Assembly (NCBI GenBank): GCA_013400155.1
Contig: VXBM01001677.1
Location: forward strand, 65,294-129,293
Reading direction: 5' to 3'
DNA from: Helopsaltes ochotensis
Lineage: Eukaryota > Chordata > Aves > Passeriformes > Locustellidae
DNA: 64,000 bases
Position numbers and translations under genes: made by a program. This document shows, piece by piece, positions 1 through 13,636 of the stretch; the first letter of the stretch is position 1, and each line of letters opens with the position of its first letter. A model generated the notes under the pieces. The model was given only the letters and a program-made list of their open reading frames with translations, ran no database searches and was not told the DNA's origin.

Positions 1-3000
1 AGCAATAGAATGAAAGAAAAAGTAGTCAGGTGGAAGATACTGTTGTAGATACCTGGTTAGAGGTAGAATAGGAATTTTGGAAGTATGGCTTAGCTATAAT
101 ATAACAGAATTTGGCTGTTCATGTTGATAGCACTTGAAAATGTTTTCTGTCTGCCTGCTAATGATTTTTTAAAGTAGAAGTGAGATTGTCCTGGAATTTC
201 TACGTTGAATTTCTTGTTTCTAACAAAAGGAAACTTTTATTTTAGAGATATATGGTAGTGGATCTTGTGGCTAAAAGCTGCAAAGAACGTTGCAAACAGA
301 AGCAAGCAAACAACTGCCAGGGGGGGACAAAAAAAAATACAACCCCCAAAAACATAGAGTAATATTGAAATGTGTTTTTTTAAAGTTTATGTGATTTTCT
401 ACTTCCCTTTACTTTAAGTACATTTTTCAACCTAAATGACCATAAATGATAAATGACCAGAAAAAAAAAAAAAAAAAAAAAAGAAAAAAATAAAAAAAAA
501 AAAAAAAAAAAAAAAAGCATATACGGTTTGGTATAAATATCTTTTCCCAGAAACACAAGAATCTGAACACCTCAATTTATTCTTCTTCCTAGTGCTACCA
601 AAAGCAGATTAAAAAAAAAAGGAAAATATTTATGAAAAAATATAAAAGTATTTCTATTGAAAAGAGTGCCTTAAAATATTAAATGCTTCTAGTAACATAT
701 CTTTCTTAATCTCAAATGGTTTGTGAAATATTTCAAATTTAACTTCTTATTTTGCCCGAAGGTTAAGCATTGCTTTTCTCAGATAAATCAATTGTATTCA
801 GACTGCACTTTTTAATTTATTTTATTTCTGTTACTTTTCTTTCTATTTTTTTCCCAGGCAAAGTTCTTTGCACCGAGCTTCTAAGATAAAAAAAAAAAAG
901 TTTAAATCCAAAATGAAATGCCATTTCTGGAAAATTACATTTCAAATTTGAGGACACTCAAATTAGTGTCTACATACTCCTGTTTTAGGAAAAGTTCATG
1001 GATGGAGCTTTCACTATTTATACAAACTCTTGAGGGTCAGAAGTTCAACTATTTGAAAGAAGTGCAATATTGTTCAGGAGACTCACAGTAAAATATAAAA
1101 TAAAGCAATTTAGCTTGAATGTTTACATGACAAATTTTCTACAGATTTTAATTTTTTTTGAAGTTCTAAAGAGGTAACTACTATCTGGAAAAAGCTGTCC
1201 TGTGCACAACTATACAGGAAATGAGGACAGAGAAAAGAAGAACCTTTCAAGAGAGGCTGAAGGAGACACTAGAAGAGAGTGAGAACTACGAGAGTGTAGG
1301 CTCACAAATCCCCAAAGATTACTTCTAGTGAAATGCATGAATCAAGGGAGCAAAAAAAATCCCAAACCCAAGCAACTTTTAGAACAAAAATTCATATACG
1401 TGCACTAAAGTTTTCTTATAAAAGGAGTTCATTAGAAACTGATAAGCAAGGGATGTAGGATGGAGTCACAGACTATGCCCCTGGGCCCATTGCTGTGGTT
1501 CTGTTGAGATCCTGGGGGAGCTATTGCTACTAAATGCTAATGTGTGGAGAACCAGACTTAGTACCAGATCCTTCTGCTGCTATTCTAGTGATGCCTCTTT
1601 AGTCTCAATGCTAGTGATTCCAAATATATAGGAGGAGAAGACATTAATGAGAAACTGTAAAAATTAATTAAAAAGTCCATAAAGTTCTATCTGTGCACAT
1701 AAGAGTATGAATTTTTAAGTGAAGTACCATGAAGTAACAGAACTAGTGAGAAGTTTTATGTTCTGCCATAAAAATAGAAATCTCAGCCTTTCACTAAAAT
1801 GAAATTTCCATTTTTATTTCTGATGGATCATGTGATTTTACAGCACTGAACTTGCTAATAGTTAGGGGATTCCTGCCACATTGTGTAACAAAGTAAAATT
1901 CAGTTGCCAAATTTCAATGAAGATAATAAAATAAATTAAGTATTTTTAATGAGGGATATATTTAATACTACCTTGAGAGTTTAATAATAGTTTCATTGTG
2001 TATAGGTAGAATATGGGTCAGAATAACAAAAGAAATTTAATTTATTGTGCTAATATCACCTGTATCTCAGATACAGGTATGCTCATATAAATATGTAAAA
2101 AATCTAGGAATTTCTCAGAAGACATTGAATCAGTACCTCATATCAACTTATATGAAATAGTTGCCTCATCACTCTAAACTTTTGATTGTGTAAACACATA
2201 TATACAAACTGTGACATGAAAATGTTAACAAATGCGTTCCCATCTGAGAGTGAATTTGACTTAAGATGAACTGTTGTTTTCAGAGCTGAACAAGGCATGT
2301 TTCTCCAAAATATCCTTCCATGTCATTACTCTCAGAAACTCTTGATGAGCTTATCTTTTCAAGAGATAAAATTTGTAGGAACAGGTAACAGTAAAACCAA
2401 GTTGACACACAAGCCGCCTGAAACAAAGGTGATAGAAAATAGGGGCAGAAAATTTCAAGCTAAATCCAGGTTAGGGACAAATATTCTGAGTCTGACTTCA
2501 TTTTGTTAATTAATGAGACCGTAGAGAGAAAAGAGCAGTTGGCACTGTGGGGAAGTGGTGAGAGGTTAACAAGGGGGGCAGTGAAAGGTCATTATCTCTC
2601 GTGTAACAGGGAGAAGAGGAGGTAAGTGCTTATGGGCTGTGAAACAGCGATGCATTAACAGGAGCTGAGATGTGGGGTGAATTTCAGGGGACCATAAAAA
2701 TAACGTTCCCAGAGAATAATTTTTTTTGTGTAAGAAGGTATATAACACATTTCTTAAGTATTCTGTTTTCTGGCTACTTGAGTTCATGAGCAAATATCTT
2801 CACATTGACCCTGGAACAGAAACAAGATTTTTATGTTCAGATTTTATAGAGTATGTATCACTGCATTAGCACATAATGAGATTCCATACAACAGATGGTT
2901 CCATATTTCACAAGGAATATACTGTCTCCACCAAATTACTAGAAGTTACTTCCAAAATAATTTTAACTCCCATTAATATAACTGATTTACTAGGTTTAGT

Positions 3001-4738
3001 ATTTATGCTCTTTTTGGAAGACTCATCAGATTTAAATGTCTGACTCATATATAAGTCTAAGTGTTAAAACATTATGATCTGCCCTGAGTGATAAAGTGAA
3101 GCAGTTTACAAAGTAAACAACATCTACAGCCACTCTAGCAGTCAGCTAGAGTGTATGAACACATTTGGGGGCATGGCATCATTTCCCAAAATGTGACACA
3201 GAAGCTCAAAGTTCTCTTGGAGACCACAATCAGCTGTTTATTAGTGTCAGAACAGTGTATAACAATGTGACTGTTTATTCTAGAAGTGCCTTTGTACTGT
3301 ACAAGCATTGCATAGTGTTATTTGACAATGAAGAGCTTAATATCTTGCCAGACTACAGCTACAGAACTTTCAAATCAAAGTACTTCAGTCTTAAAAATGA
3401 AAGAAAAGCAATGTGAATGATTCTGTTCTAATGAAGTGCAGGCTTTCTCTTGGGAATAAAAATATGATAATTCATATAACTGAAGCATTCCATGTAAATT
3501 GTCAGCCATTCAAATTAAAGAAGTAAGTAATGAATAACTGCATGCAAGATTGCATGGTGATTAGCAGTACAATATTTAATATCAACTGATGTTATCAATC
3601 ATTTCCCACTGTAATTACCCAAGGTGTTGAATAGAAAATTGCTTTTAAAGAACATTTCAATGAAAGGAATAGTAATTATTACAGGTAACTTGTAAAGGAG
3701 ACTCTTGCCTCATAGTCAGAAGTTGTCAAAAAAGTTTTCCAGTCTTATGAATATTTTATTCTTTTTCTGTACTAAAACAAAATAAATGTTTTCTGAAAAT
3801 TTTGTGTGCAAAGTAATGAGAAGCACATAGAAAAACAGTCCCTAAAGTCACCAAATAGAGAGTATTCATTACTAAAATTGTTGAAAATGAATGAAAATTA
3901 TATACATGGTTAGCCACAGGGCCTACATGACGCAATATTCACTGCCAGAGATAGAAATCCATAACTTGAAAGACTACAAGCACATTGGTTTTTGGGGGTT
4001 TTTTTTGGTTTTTCTTCTTGATAATGTAATTTTTAAGCATAATTTTTTAAAAAGTGTTATGTTTTCAACTGAAACAGTTAATGTATTTATATATTTATTT
4101 ATTGCTACAGTTTGTGGTGATGCTATTCTCTGCTTATGTCATACAAATAGTTAGTCCATACTAACACACTTTTGAAGATGACCAACCATCTACTTTTCAT
4201 CATGCATCAGTAAAATGAAGAATTACTTTTCTTGGAGTCTGTGGAATTATACTTATGTAAGACTCTTCGTGTGATCTCTCTTAATTTTGCCTTTTGCAGG
4301 TGTTCTATTTGATTGAGTTAGTCATTAATTAGAGCTGGGACTTGAATCTGAGTTTCTTTTATCTCAGGTGTATGTAAATGACCACCAGATTAATAGATGT
4401 TCTGAATGGACAAAGTGGTTGAGGGATACATTTCTCTTTGGTTTCAAACAGAAATTTCATCCTTGAGCTAAGAGATTTTTCACAATATAATTTTACCCAA
4501 ATAGATAGTTTTGCTTTAAATTCCAGATTTGACAACCATCTCTACATAAACCATTTTTAATAGATTTTATATTAACATTAGGTAGGGATGAGGTGGGCAG
4601 GACACCTCTAAATCAATATAAATCCACTTAATTCATTTTCATTTCAATTTATTTTTACAGTGTATGAGAGTTAATTTGACTCCATGTCCTTGGACTGTGC
4701 TATTTGTCTCTCACACTAATTTATTTTTTAATTGATGG
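1..4738. other. Gene-free AT-rich sequence
   Basis: I see no coding gene, RNA gene or recognisable transposon in this stretch. Open frames are under about 90 codons, and none has a start context, splice signals or a protein I recognise. Besides the A-tract noted separately there are scattered short T and A runs, for example around 3988-4015. The composition is typical of avian intergenic or intronic DNA. Confidence 0.7.
461..516. repeat. Poly-A tract
   Basis: A run of about 56 bases is adenine except for one G and one T. No target-site duplication or retroelement body is recognisable upstream, so it may be a simple homopolymer rather than a retroposon tail. Length errors in assembly are likely here. 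Confidence 0.95.
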
Positions 4739-4860
4739 CACAGAATCATAGAACAGTTGAGATTGTAAGGGATCTCTGGAGATCATCTTGCCCAACACCT
4801 TTGCTTAAACAGGGCCACCTAGAACCAGTAAGCCAGGATGATGTCCAGATAGTTCTACAT
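4739..4860 (-). mobile_element. CR1 LINE 3'-end fragment
   Basis: The sequence opens with the reversed CR1 tail (cagaatcatagaacag) and continues with the CR1 order of motifs: a 'ggatctctggagatcatctt' block, 'cccaacacctttgctt', 'cagggccacctagaacc', then 'gatgtccagatag'. This is the 3' untranslated end of a chicken-repeat-1 non-LTR retrotransposon, 5'-truncated as usual and lying on the minus strand. Divergence is substantial, so it is an old insertion. No coding part of the element remains. Confidence 0.85.
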
Positions 4861-6968
4861 TTTTTCCTTTATTTCTTCATATATTTTTAATTCTCTACTT
4901 CTTTGAAATAAATCCAGGTGTTCTTAAACTTTATTTTTTGTCCTTATTCATTAGTTTTAAGGCCAGACATACTATTATGAATTGAAAGTATTATAGTGGA
5001 AGAAAATTCATTCTTCACTACATCTTGTTTAGTTTCTTTTAAAGATCTGGAAATGTAATTGTGGAATAGGAGGAACACTAGTACTGTCTTCAAATACCAT
5101 GCCTAAGTGAAGAGCTGTTATATATTTTACATCATCTCTGAACAGAACAACTAGAAGGAGTTTCAGAACAGAAGACTCAAATTCTCACTTTTAAGGAGAG
5201 GTCTTAAGAAGGCTACCCTTCTACTATGCATTTTTAAATTTGGTTCTTAAAATGTATGAGATTAATATCTTTTGTTTTACTTGAGAAATAGTGAAAGGAT
5301 TGATTTATGCCTAGCTCATTATAATTGTGATGACTAATTTTTATTTAAGAAATCAAAAGCAACAAATGGAAGAGAATATGTTAAGGATGCCTGGAAGCCT
5401 GATGTCATGTAAAGGAGGTATCTCCTTTTATTCTGCAGGCATTTTTTTGCTGTGTTTTCTACACTTTCCCAAAGCAGTCTCTGTTACCAGAGAATCTTCT
5501 TTTTCAATATGAGCACACAGACTTTTCATGAAGTGTTTAGAAATGTGCTGTTAGAAGACTGTCAGCAGAGCCAGGAAGACAGCTAAGCTAGCCAGGACCA
5601 GAGCAGGACATAAAAAGATCCAGAAAGACTAAATGGATTTAAGCCATCCAGACCTTATTCCTTATTCAGACCCAAGACTATGCAGCTTTCTCACAAACCT
5701 CAGCTGGGAATCTTTTCCTACTGTTAGGCATATAAAGTAAATTGTTCACGATAAAAAGTCAGGCCTTAGTCTCTGAACAGCAGTCTTCATCCTAAAGCAA
5801 GGATTGAAAGAAAACAGAAGCCTAGCAGGCTCTGCCTATGCAGTTTCATTTAAAACAAAACAAAGCAAACAGCTAAAGCAAAGGAAAAATCAGAATTAAA
5901 ACAAATGAGCATCCCAATGAGATTAGCTTATGTTCATACTTCCTTGTAGTATTGTCTTCTAGAGTATATGTGGCTTGGAGAGGGCAAAAAGGAGTAATCC
6001 TAAAGAACTAAGTTAAAAAAAACCCCACTAGAACAGAGTTGATGATCAGGGATTCATTTGGTGCTCCAACTTAACTGAAAGTCTGTTTCGTAGACAAACA
6101 GACGGAATCAAAATGGAGATGGCTGCAAGAACCTACCCATGATGAACCCGGCCAGTGAAGGCCACTCTTCATCTCATTTGGAAGTGTAGCAATTGTACGC
6201 CATGATTCAGAGTAGGAGTCTTGAAATGCTTGCTGTAATATCTGTGTAATAGCTGTAGTATGTAATTCAGTTGAATAAGTTATTAAATTGATCTGTTGCA
6301 AAGAAAGATTAATAACTCCACTGCTGGGATGCACTCGTCAGTTTTGAAAAATGTCAGCTATGAATTAAGATTGCCTACAAGTGGTAGGGGGATGCTGTAG
6401 TACTTTTAAAGCTCCAGACCTCCCATTTCCTATGAGTTGACCACAGAAAGAAAAAAAAAACCCTACTGATGAGTAATTCCTCTTCCTGATACTCCTGATG
6501 ACCTTCTTGAAAGCTAAAAAGTAAAATAATTTTACTTGATCAAAATGTGCCCTTCATCAAATTATATTTAAAGACCATACTAATTCTGAAACAGATAAAT
6601 GACTTGTCTATGCATGTGGTGGTATAGAGGCTCTTGGCAACTCTCGTGTTACTGTTGCATTGCGTTGTGTTTCTAAGCAATAACAAATGGAAATTGCATT
6701 ATCCATTTCACTGAAAATAAGGATGTGAAGGAAATGTTCTTGCTTAATACCTGCTAAAATGGCTTACAGCCTTCCTCCTCCCTTGCCACAAACAGATATT
6801 TGTTTCTTAGCTGAAAATATGTAACAAATTTCTGCCTTCCCTTCTACCTCTGGCCTTCTTCCCTCCTCCCCAAAGTAGCTCAGTGTCCCTTGTTATGCTG
6901 AAATTAGTAGACCTTTGCTACAAAATCCCCAGATTATCTGAATTTCAAAATAAAATCTTTCTGATCAC

Positions 6969-7049
6969 TTTTTTTTCTTTTTTTTTTCTTTTTTTTTTCT
7001 TTTTTTTTCTTTTTTTTTCTTTTTCTCTCTTTTTTTTTTTTTCTTTTTT
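6969..7049. repeat. Polypyrimidine (T8-10 C) tract
   Basis: About 80 bases made only of T and C, mostly repeating eight to ten T followed by one C, with a short CTCTCT interruption near 7026. It has mirror-repeat character and so could form intramolecular triplex DNA. It is most simply a microsatellite. Confidence 0.95.
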
Positions 7050-9911
7050 AAGCCAAATAAATTTCAGTGACCTTATTTACAGCACAGCTCTGCTAACAGT
7101 TGTGTCAGTGCAACTAAGGCAGCAACAAACTGGGATATTCAGCTGGAAGTGACCAGCCAAAAACAGACAAAATTGGGACTATAAAATCCCAGAGAGGAAA
7201 TATATCACTGAAATTCACCCTTACTGCATTAAAGCCCTAGGATGAAACAACACAGTGGTGCTGAATGAATGGTTCTGAAAGAACATATGCAAACACTTTG
7301 CTCTGGTACATGAGGGATTGTTTTATGTTCAGTATAATGCATACAGATTCAGATATAGTCAGATTACTGTTTGTAAACTGGAAAACAAAACAAACAAAAA
7401 CATAGCCTGTAGTAGCAATTCCTGAAAAGAAAGAAAAAAAAATTCCTCAGGGTAAACTGTCAGTTTACATTCCAATCTTAATAAAAAGGAACAGTTGAAA
7501 GGAATCAGGCCTCAAAGTAATAACCATGTCAGAAACTGGATTGTAAACTCATATCACAGAATTATTTTGATTTATGTTTGTAGTACAGAGAGAAATACCA
7601 GAGAGAGTGTACAATGAAATTTTAGCAGAACGAAGTCTCAGAATTTAGTCTCTGTACAGTTTGCTACTCAAAAGTCTTGCTCAAGAGGGCCATAAACCTG
7701 CTTTAACGAAAGTTACTAATTTGCCTACTGTGTGTTGAGTCACCTAATTGTTGTTTAGGTTGATGTAATTGCTATGATAAAAGCAGTAAAATGAACTAAA
7801 CTAGACTTTCAGAGCTACAGAATGATGCCCTCGTTAAATTTAGAGATGATCACTAAATGCGATGCGATTGGCTATTAAGACATTTCCCAGTGTTAATTCT
7901 GCGTAATAAAATGTTTTACATCATGTAAGAGACAACACAGATAGAACAATGCCAAAAATGAATAGAGTTGTTTGAAGTTTGATTACCCAATGCATCCCTT
8001 CTTTATAATTTTCTGATTTCTCTGTTCATAATTTTGGTTCTTTATAGGCCACTTTGGAATTAAGCAGCTTCTAAGAAAAAGTCTGATGCTTACAGGAAAG
8101 GGATGGGGAGGAGAAATACACAACTTCTCTTAGGCATATGAATAATTCTTGGAGTGATTTTTGTTATTAAACAGACCTCTCCTTGCCTCAGTTTCCATAT
8201 TTGAAAAAAAAATGTAATTTCTCTGCTAGTGCAGCATGCTCTGGGTTTGAAACATTACACTTTTTACTGACCCATGTGAGGATCCTAAAATATCATTTAA
8301 ACACTGAAGAAAAGGTTTGGATGCTGAATAAAACAGCAAAATGGGAGAATATGCTAAGAAAATCTTTACTATATGTGGGCAGAAAATGGCAACAAAAAAA
8401 GATATCCAGGTTCTACTAAATTATTTTTGAAGCAGGATCTACCAGTTTTGTGTGGAAAAATAAAGAGAGAGAAGAAAAATGCCAACAGACAAAATGGTCT
8501 TAAAAATTAACTTACCTTAAAAGCAATGTTCTGTATCTGTATTTTATCAATTTCCAAAATTACATAAAAAGGAGCAAATTAAATTTGAGATGTTAACATC
8601 TGCATACTGAAGCTAGTGCTAGAACTACAGACATACTCAAGAACTGTGCTAGTCCATTATGCTGTCTCAGTATCTTTTATATATTATCATTACTAATGAT
8701 TGTTTTGTATTTTCTCTTGAGTGAAGAAGGGGCTTCCTGAGTTTTGCTTGTAAACATATATAAATAAGTATATTTAAAAAAAATAAAATATATATGCTCA
8801 TAAAATAGGGACTATAATTGAATTTTCTTCACTTCCCTTGTGTAGAAGAGAGTGTTCAAATTAGTATATGTGTTTGCAGGAAGTCATGAATTCATATATA
8901 TAAAGAATTCAGGGCATTCCTTATCTCTGCACTTTACCTCCAATACTACAGGTTTCTATGAGACAAAAGTATGACTAAAAAGATGCTACATGGATTCTTC
9001 TTTTAATTACCAGGAAAAGTGAAAATTGTTCATCGGGGAATCAGTAAGTGTTTCAGGAGGGGCTGCTGAATCAACCCTGTTTTTACACTGTTCTCTTTTC
9101 CTCTGAGATTTGTTCTCTTAAGACATCTCACTGAAGTTTTCATTCAACACTACTTGCAATCATGTCGAAGTTATGTACATAACTACAGTTACCATTTTAT
9201 ATGCCTGTTGTCAAGTTCTTCCTTGTGACACCCATGCTCTTACTTGTAAATGTAATGGAATGCCTCAATAGGCTCAGGCAGGATTATGGCAGTTATTGAC
9301 CCCACATATTAATTTTGGCTCCTTGACCTTCATATTTGGTGAGTGGTATACATTTCTTTCTGACAATTTTGGTTGGAATCAGACTTGACTGTTTGTAATA
9401 ACAGCTTTCTTTAGCTAGAAAATAACATGCATACCGAATATGCAAACTAAGTAATGTGTGTTTTCATACTTATAGTGATGTATTTTCTTTCAAGCATTAA
9501 TTAGACGCTCCAGACTTACAAGTCTCCAGGTTATTGTCTGAATTTTAAGGGACAGTGTATTTTACACAAATTTTATTGAAATCAACTTCAAAAGGTTTCA
9601 TTATTTTTTTTTTTAAAGTATTGAGATTTTCCACATTGAGAGATAGGGGGGGGAAAAAAGGAAAGGCAAATGGGCAGAGAGCAAAAGCCAATCATCCTTT
9701 CCAGACCAATCCAAGGAACATCATGGGCTCTAAATTTTACGTCTTGTGTTCTGTAAAGAAAACAAACACCAAAGGCAGAAACCAAATAGGATACAAAGAA
9801 AACAAAAACATCAAAAGGAAAATTAAATTTATTATCAAGTTTGTAGGTGCAAAGCCTCCCCTGTGTGATTACTGCAAGCCCATCTATGTACAGCAGTAAA
9901 TAACAGCCATT

Positions 9912-9931
9912 AAAAAAAAAAAAAAAAAAAA
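9912..9931. repeat. Poly-A run
   Basis: Twenty consecutive A, followed by an A/C-rich stretch. It sits directly after an open stretch, so it could be the tail of a processed retrocopy. I cannot identify a parent gene or a target-site duplication. Confidence 0.9.
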
Positions 9932-10490
9932 CCAAAAAAACAACCCAAACCAGACCATATCAGTTAGGTGCACTTACTGTGCATTTCTGTAGCAAAAAAA
10001 TACTTAATATGGAGAAATTATAAAGTGAATGCATGTTTGACATCTTGTGGTCCATTTCACTTGAAATATGCACTTAAATGTTAACATTAGATTCCATAAA
10101 CAAAGGCCACCCACAACAAAGATAAAAGAACATAAAGAGCCTGAAATTGACAGTATAAGTATCAAATCTGATAGAGCACAGCAGTTATAAAAAACATAAA
10201 ACATGTTGAAAACATCATAATTATAGCTGGTTAGAGATCAAAGAGATACATGCAATAAAAGCAAACATAAACAATCAGAGAAGATACGTTAAAAAAAGAG
10301 TTCTGTTGTAAACTTGAATGATAGCTATGAGGTAATATTTAGCTGACATTATTCAATTAAAAATGAAATGGTTATATGACATTGATTTTTTTAAAATTAT
10401 TTGCTTGCTTCAGGTTTAAAATTAAGCAATTATGGGTTGAGCATGAACACATATATTTTGGAATTATATAGGCTTTAGGATGTAAGTATA

Positions 10491-10556
10491 TATGTGCATG
10501 TGCATGCATGCACATATATGTACATGTGTATATGTACATGTACACACACATTATGC
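10491..10556. repeat. Alternating purine/pyrimidine microsatellite with palindromes
   Basis: TG/CA/TA alternation through the whole stretch, with repeated TGCA and GTACATG units. Positions 10498-10515 form an 18-bp perfect palindrome centred on CATG. Such sequence can adopt Z-form or cruciform structures. No gene association is visible. Confidence 0.9.
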
Positions 10557-12882
10557 ACATATTTGTAGGAGTGCATGTTCATATTTCTTAAGATTGTATT
10601 GGTGGAGATGTTATATGACACGTTATGGGTAACTGGTAACACCTGAGAGAAAACATTTCATAATCTGCAGCATATCAGTGTGTATTACCCAAAGATGGTC
10701 CTTAAAGTGATATTATGGAAGCACGATGCTTGAAATATTAAAAAACATGCCACCTGCAAGGTGAGAGGTACTTATCACATGCTAAGTTCCATCAATTTTA
10801 CATTGTTTTTTGGGTTTTTTTTCTTCAGGGGATATCTTGCATGACAGAATTTTCCAGAGAGTCTGTGGCAATAGGTATCTTCCTCAACAGAGTCTACTTG
10901 AGAAAATATTGAACAGCAAGGGGATGTCTTCTAACTTTAGAAGTAATTTCTCAGACAAAAATGAACTACACAGAAGAAATGTCTATTCACACCCACTAGC
11001 TATAAAACATCCTAAAGTGCACACCCTATTATAAAAGTCTGGATTCATCCCTTTGCATCCCAGCTGCACGGAAAGTAAGCTGACCTATTGAGCATAATGA
11101 CATCCCATTGCTTTTGTCACACAGAACCACCAACATAAATGTGACAGAGATGTAATCCTTCAGATTCACCATGTGATTGCATTTGGAGTATGGAGGAGTG
11201 CTTGTCTTTTTGGGCAGCAGGAGGAGAATGTAGGACCATAAAGCCTCAGCAGAGAGGCTTTCTGTGATAGTTGTCCTTACAAAATCCAGATGTTGCCAAG
11301 AGAAAAGGATATTTCCTGGAAGCTCTGGCTACTGGATCAACTATAAGACTAGGGTATTAAGTTACCAAAATTTTAATTAGCAATTGAAAATGCTTTAGTG
11401 AGCATTTTATGAAAGTGAGAAAGAGAATATGGACATATTATATATTATAATATACATTGTAAAACCTTTGAGTTTCTGGCCTCACAAAAATATTTCTTGT
11501 TCATTTTTCTAAACTCAGATATGGAGAATGTTAAAAACCAAAATTAGCTGTAACTTTTCTTGCATCCTTGAAACTAAAGTTTCCTAATTATTTGCTTGTT
11601 CAATTATTTGTATGGTTGTTTCAATTTTAATTATTCAATTGTTTTAATGTAGAAAAAATTTGAATAATTAAAAACGTTCCAAAAAGATTCAGTAATCATT
11701 GACAACAAACTAATTTTAGGATTATGCATTTCTTTGGAAACCCTGTATAGAAATTACAAATTTTGCTATTGTCTCTATCTTTTAAAATCTATTTTGTTAT
11801 CTTGTAATGGAGATCCCTCTGGTTTCCCCTGGTTCCAAGCCTTGTGTTTGTGTCAGCCAGCTGACCCAGTGGATGTCAGAGTTCCTAGTGAATGACAGGT
11901 CACTTGGACATTTTTGTCCATGATAACCCAAGTACTAAGAGGTGGAAACCAAGTTTAAAGATTGTCCTTTGGCAGAAAAATCCGCACAACACAGTGATGT
12001 CAAGAAAGAACTGCAGAGGACTGAGGTACAAAGTTTCCTAATCATTCCTAACTGAAATACTTTAGGATTTCCCAGTGCCAGATTATTCACTTTTTCTTTT
12101 TATGTCAAATATTTCAGAGTCCTAAACTGTGACATGTAAACAAGTTAGCATAAGTAGAAAAGCATCATAAATTAAGAAGATCTTTTATTTATTATTTTTC
12201 TTTCACTTCTCCTACCTTGGGAGCTATTTCTTGTATTTACAATGGATAATTCTGCTTGATCTGTAAATATGATCCCAAACGCACGAATACTTTGAAGTAC
12301 TACTACTGCTATAATTACGAAAGTTTATTTTTTGCCTTATTGCATCTATTAATTGGAATATGGTGGGTTTTTTCCCTTCCAAAGAGTAGAGTTAGTTAAA
12401 AATAAGAGATTGCTCCTTTTTCTTTTCCTCTTTGTCGCACTCCCTCTTCTAATCTGAAAATGGGTTTTGGGGATGTTTATTGTTCATGATGTAAAATGCA
12501 AAAATTTAGTCAGAGTCCTTGAAATATACACTTATGTCAAATTTGAAGAAGATGTTATGGGAGCCACAAGATTCAAAGTAAATCCTGCAGGAAAGGGGAG
12601 CTGTTACAAACCCAAACTTAATTAACAGCATCTGAGCAGCACTCAAAGTATGCAGCCACCTATCATCCACACAGACAGACATTTGCTAACCCCAGAACTG
12701 TATTATCTGCCAGGAGCATATACTCTCATCAAATTCAAAGAGACAAACAGAGATTAAAGTAACTGCGTATCTGATATACTGATATTGATGAGTATGGTGA
12801 TAAAAGTACCAGGCATGCTCCTCTAATAACAAACCAGTGAAATGCCTGGTGATAAGAATTTGAGATGGGGATGAGCATGGTA

Positions 12883-13636
12883 TAAAACTGGGGAGAGTGG
12901 TGGATCTGACAGGGGCTTCTGCTGCTCTCCAGAGGGTCCTTGACAAGTCCTCAGGCTTCATGGACTTCAACAAGAAGTGCTGAGTCCTGTATCTTGGGAA
13001 GAAATAATTCCAGGCAAAAATGCATGCTAGGGGCCATCAAGCTGGAAAACAGCATGCCAAAAAAAGGGTTTTGGGGTCCTAGTGGATGTCAAGTCGAACA
13101 CAAGCCAACCATGTGCCTGTGATGCAAAGGAGGCTGGTGAGATTCTGGGCTTCATTAGAAGAAGAGTTGTCAACCCTCTCCTCACTGCTGTTGAGGTCAC
13201 ACTTGGAGTACTCTGTTCAGCCCTCAGCTCACCATTACAGAAGAGACAGGGAAAGGCTGAGAGAGGTGGAAATGTCCAGTCTGGAGCAGTTAAGGTTCAA
13301 GGAGAGTTGTGGGGGAAACTCTAAATAAGACAGACACGGGTTTTCAACAGAGTGCTCGTCAACAAGATGAGAAACACTGGTCACAAATTGAAACATAGGA
13401 GATTCAGTCTGAACATAATGAAAGAGGTTTTTTCTTCTGTGAGGGAGACCAAGAGCCTTGACCAAGGTACAAGGTTCCCAGGGAAGCTATGATTTCTCCA
13501 TCCTTGTAAATATTAAAATGCTATCTGTATATGAGCCTTGACAACTGACTCTGCTTCAGCAAAGAGTCTGGACCAGCTGACCAACAGAGCTACCTTCCAA
13601 CTTCAACTGTTTTGAGAGTCTGTGATCTATTGATTT
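12883..13636 (+). mobile_element. CR1 LINE, 3' part
   Basis: This follows the order of the CR1 ORF2 C-terminal region and 3' UTR on the plus strand. Landmarks are 'ctccagagggtccttgacaa', 'cttcaacaagaagtgc', 'gggtcctagtggatgtcaa', 'gtacttggag'-type wording (ggagtactctgttcag), 'ggaaaggctgagaga', 'gtctggagcag', 'tcacaaattgaaacatagga', 'tctccatccttg', and the tail 'tctgtgatctattgatt'. The frame is broken by many stops and indels, so it is a dead, 5'-truncated copy. Roughly 750 bp survive. Short open frames inside it are remnants of reverse transcriptase or chance, not genes. Confidence 0.9.

Larger units (their letters stand above)
4861..12882. other. Gene-free unique sequence with simple repeats
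   Basis: Eight kilobases with no recognised gene or large transposon. It contains the polypyrimidine tract at 6969-7049, a poly-A run at 9912-9931 and a purine/pyrimidine palindromic repeat at 10491-10556. Open frames are short and unconvincing. A frame of about 114 codons ending just before the 9912 poly-A run is discussed as a weak retrocopy candidate. Confidence 0.65.
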
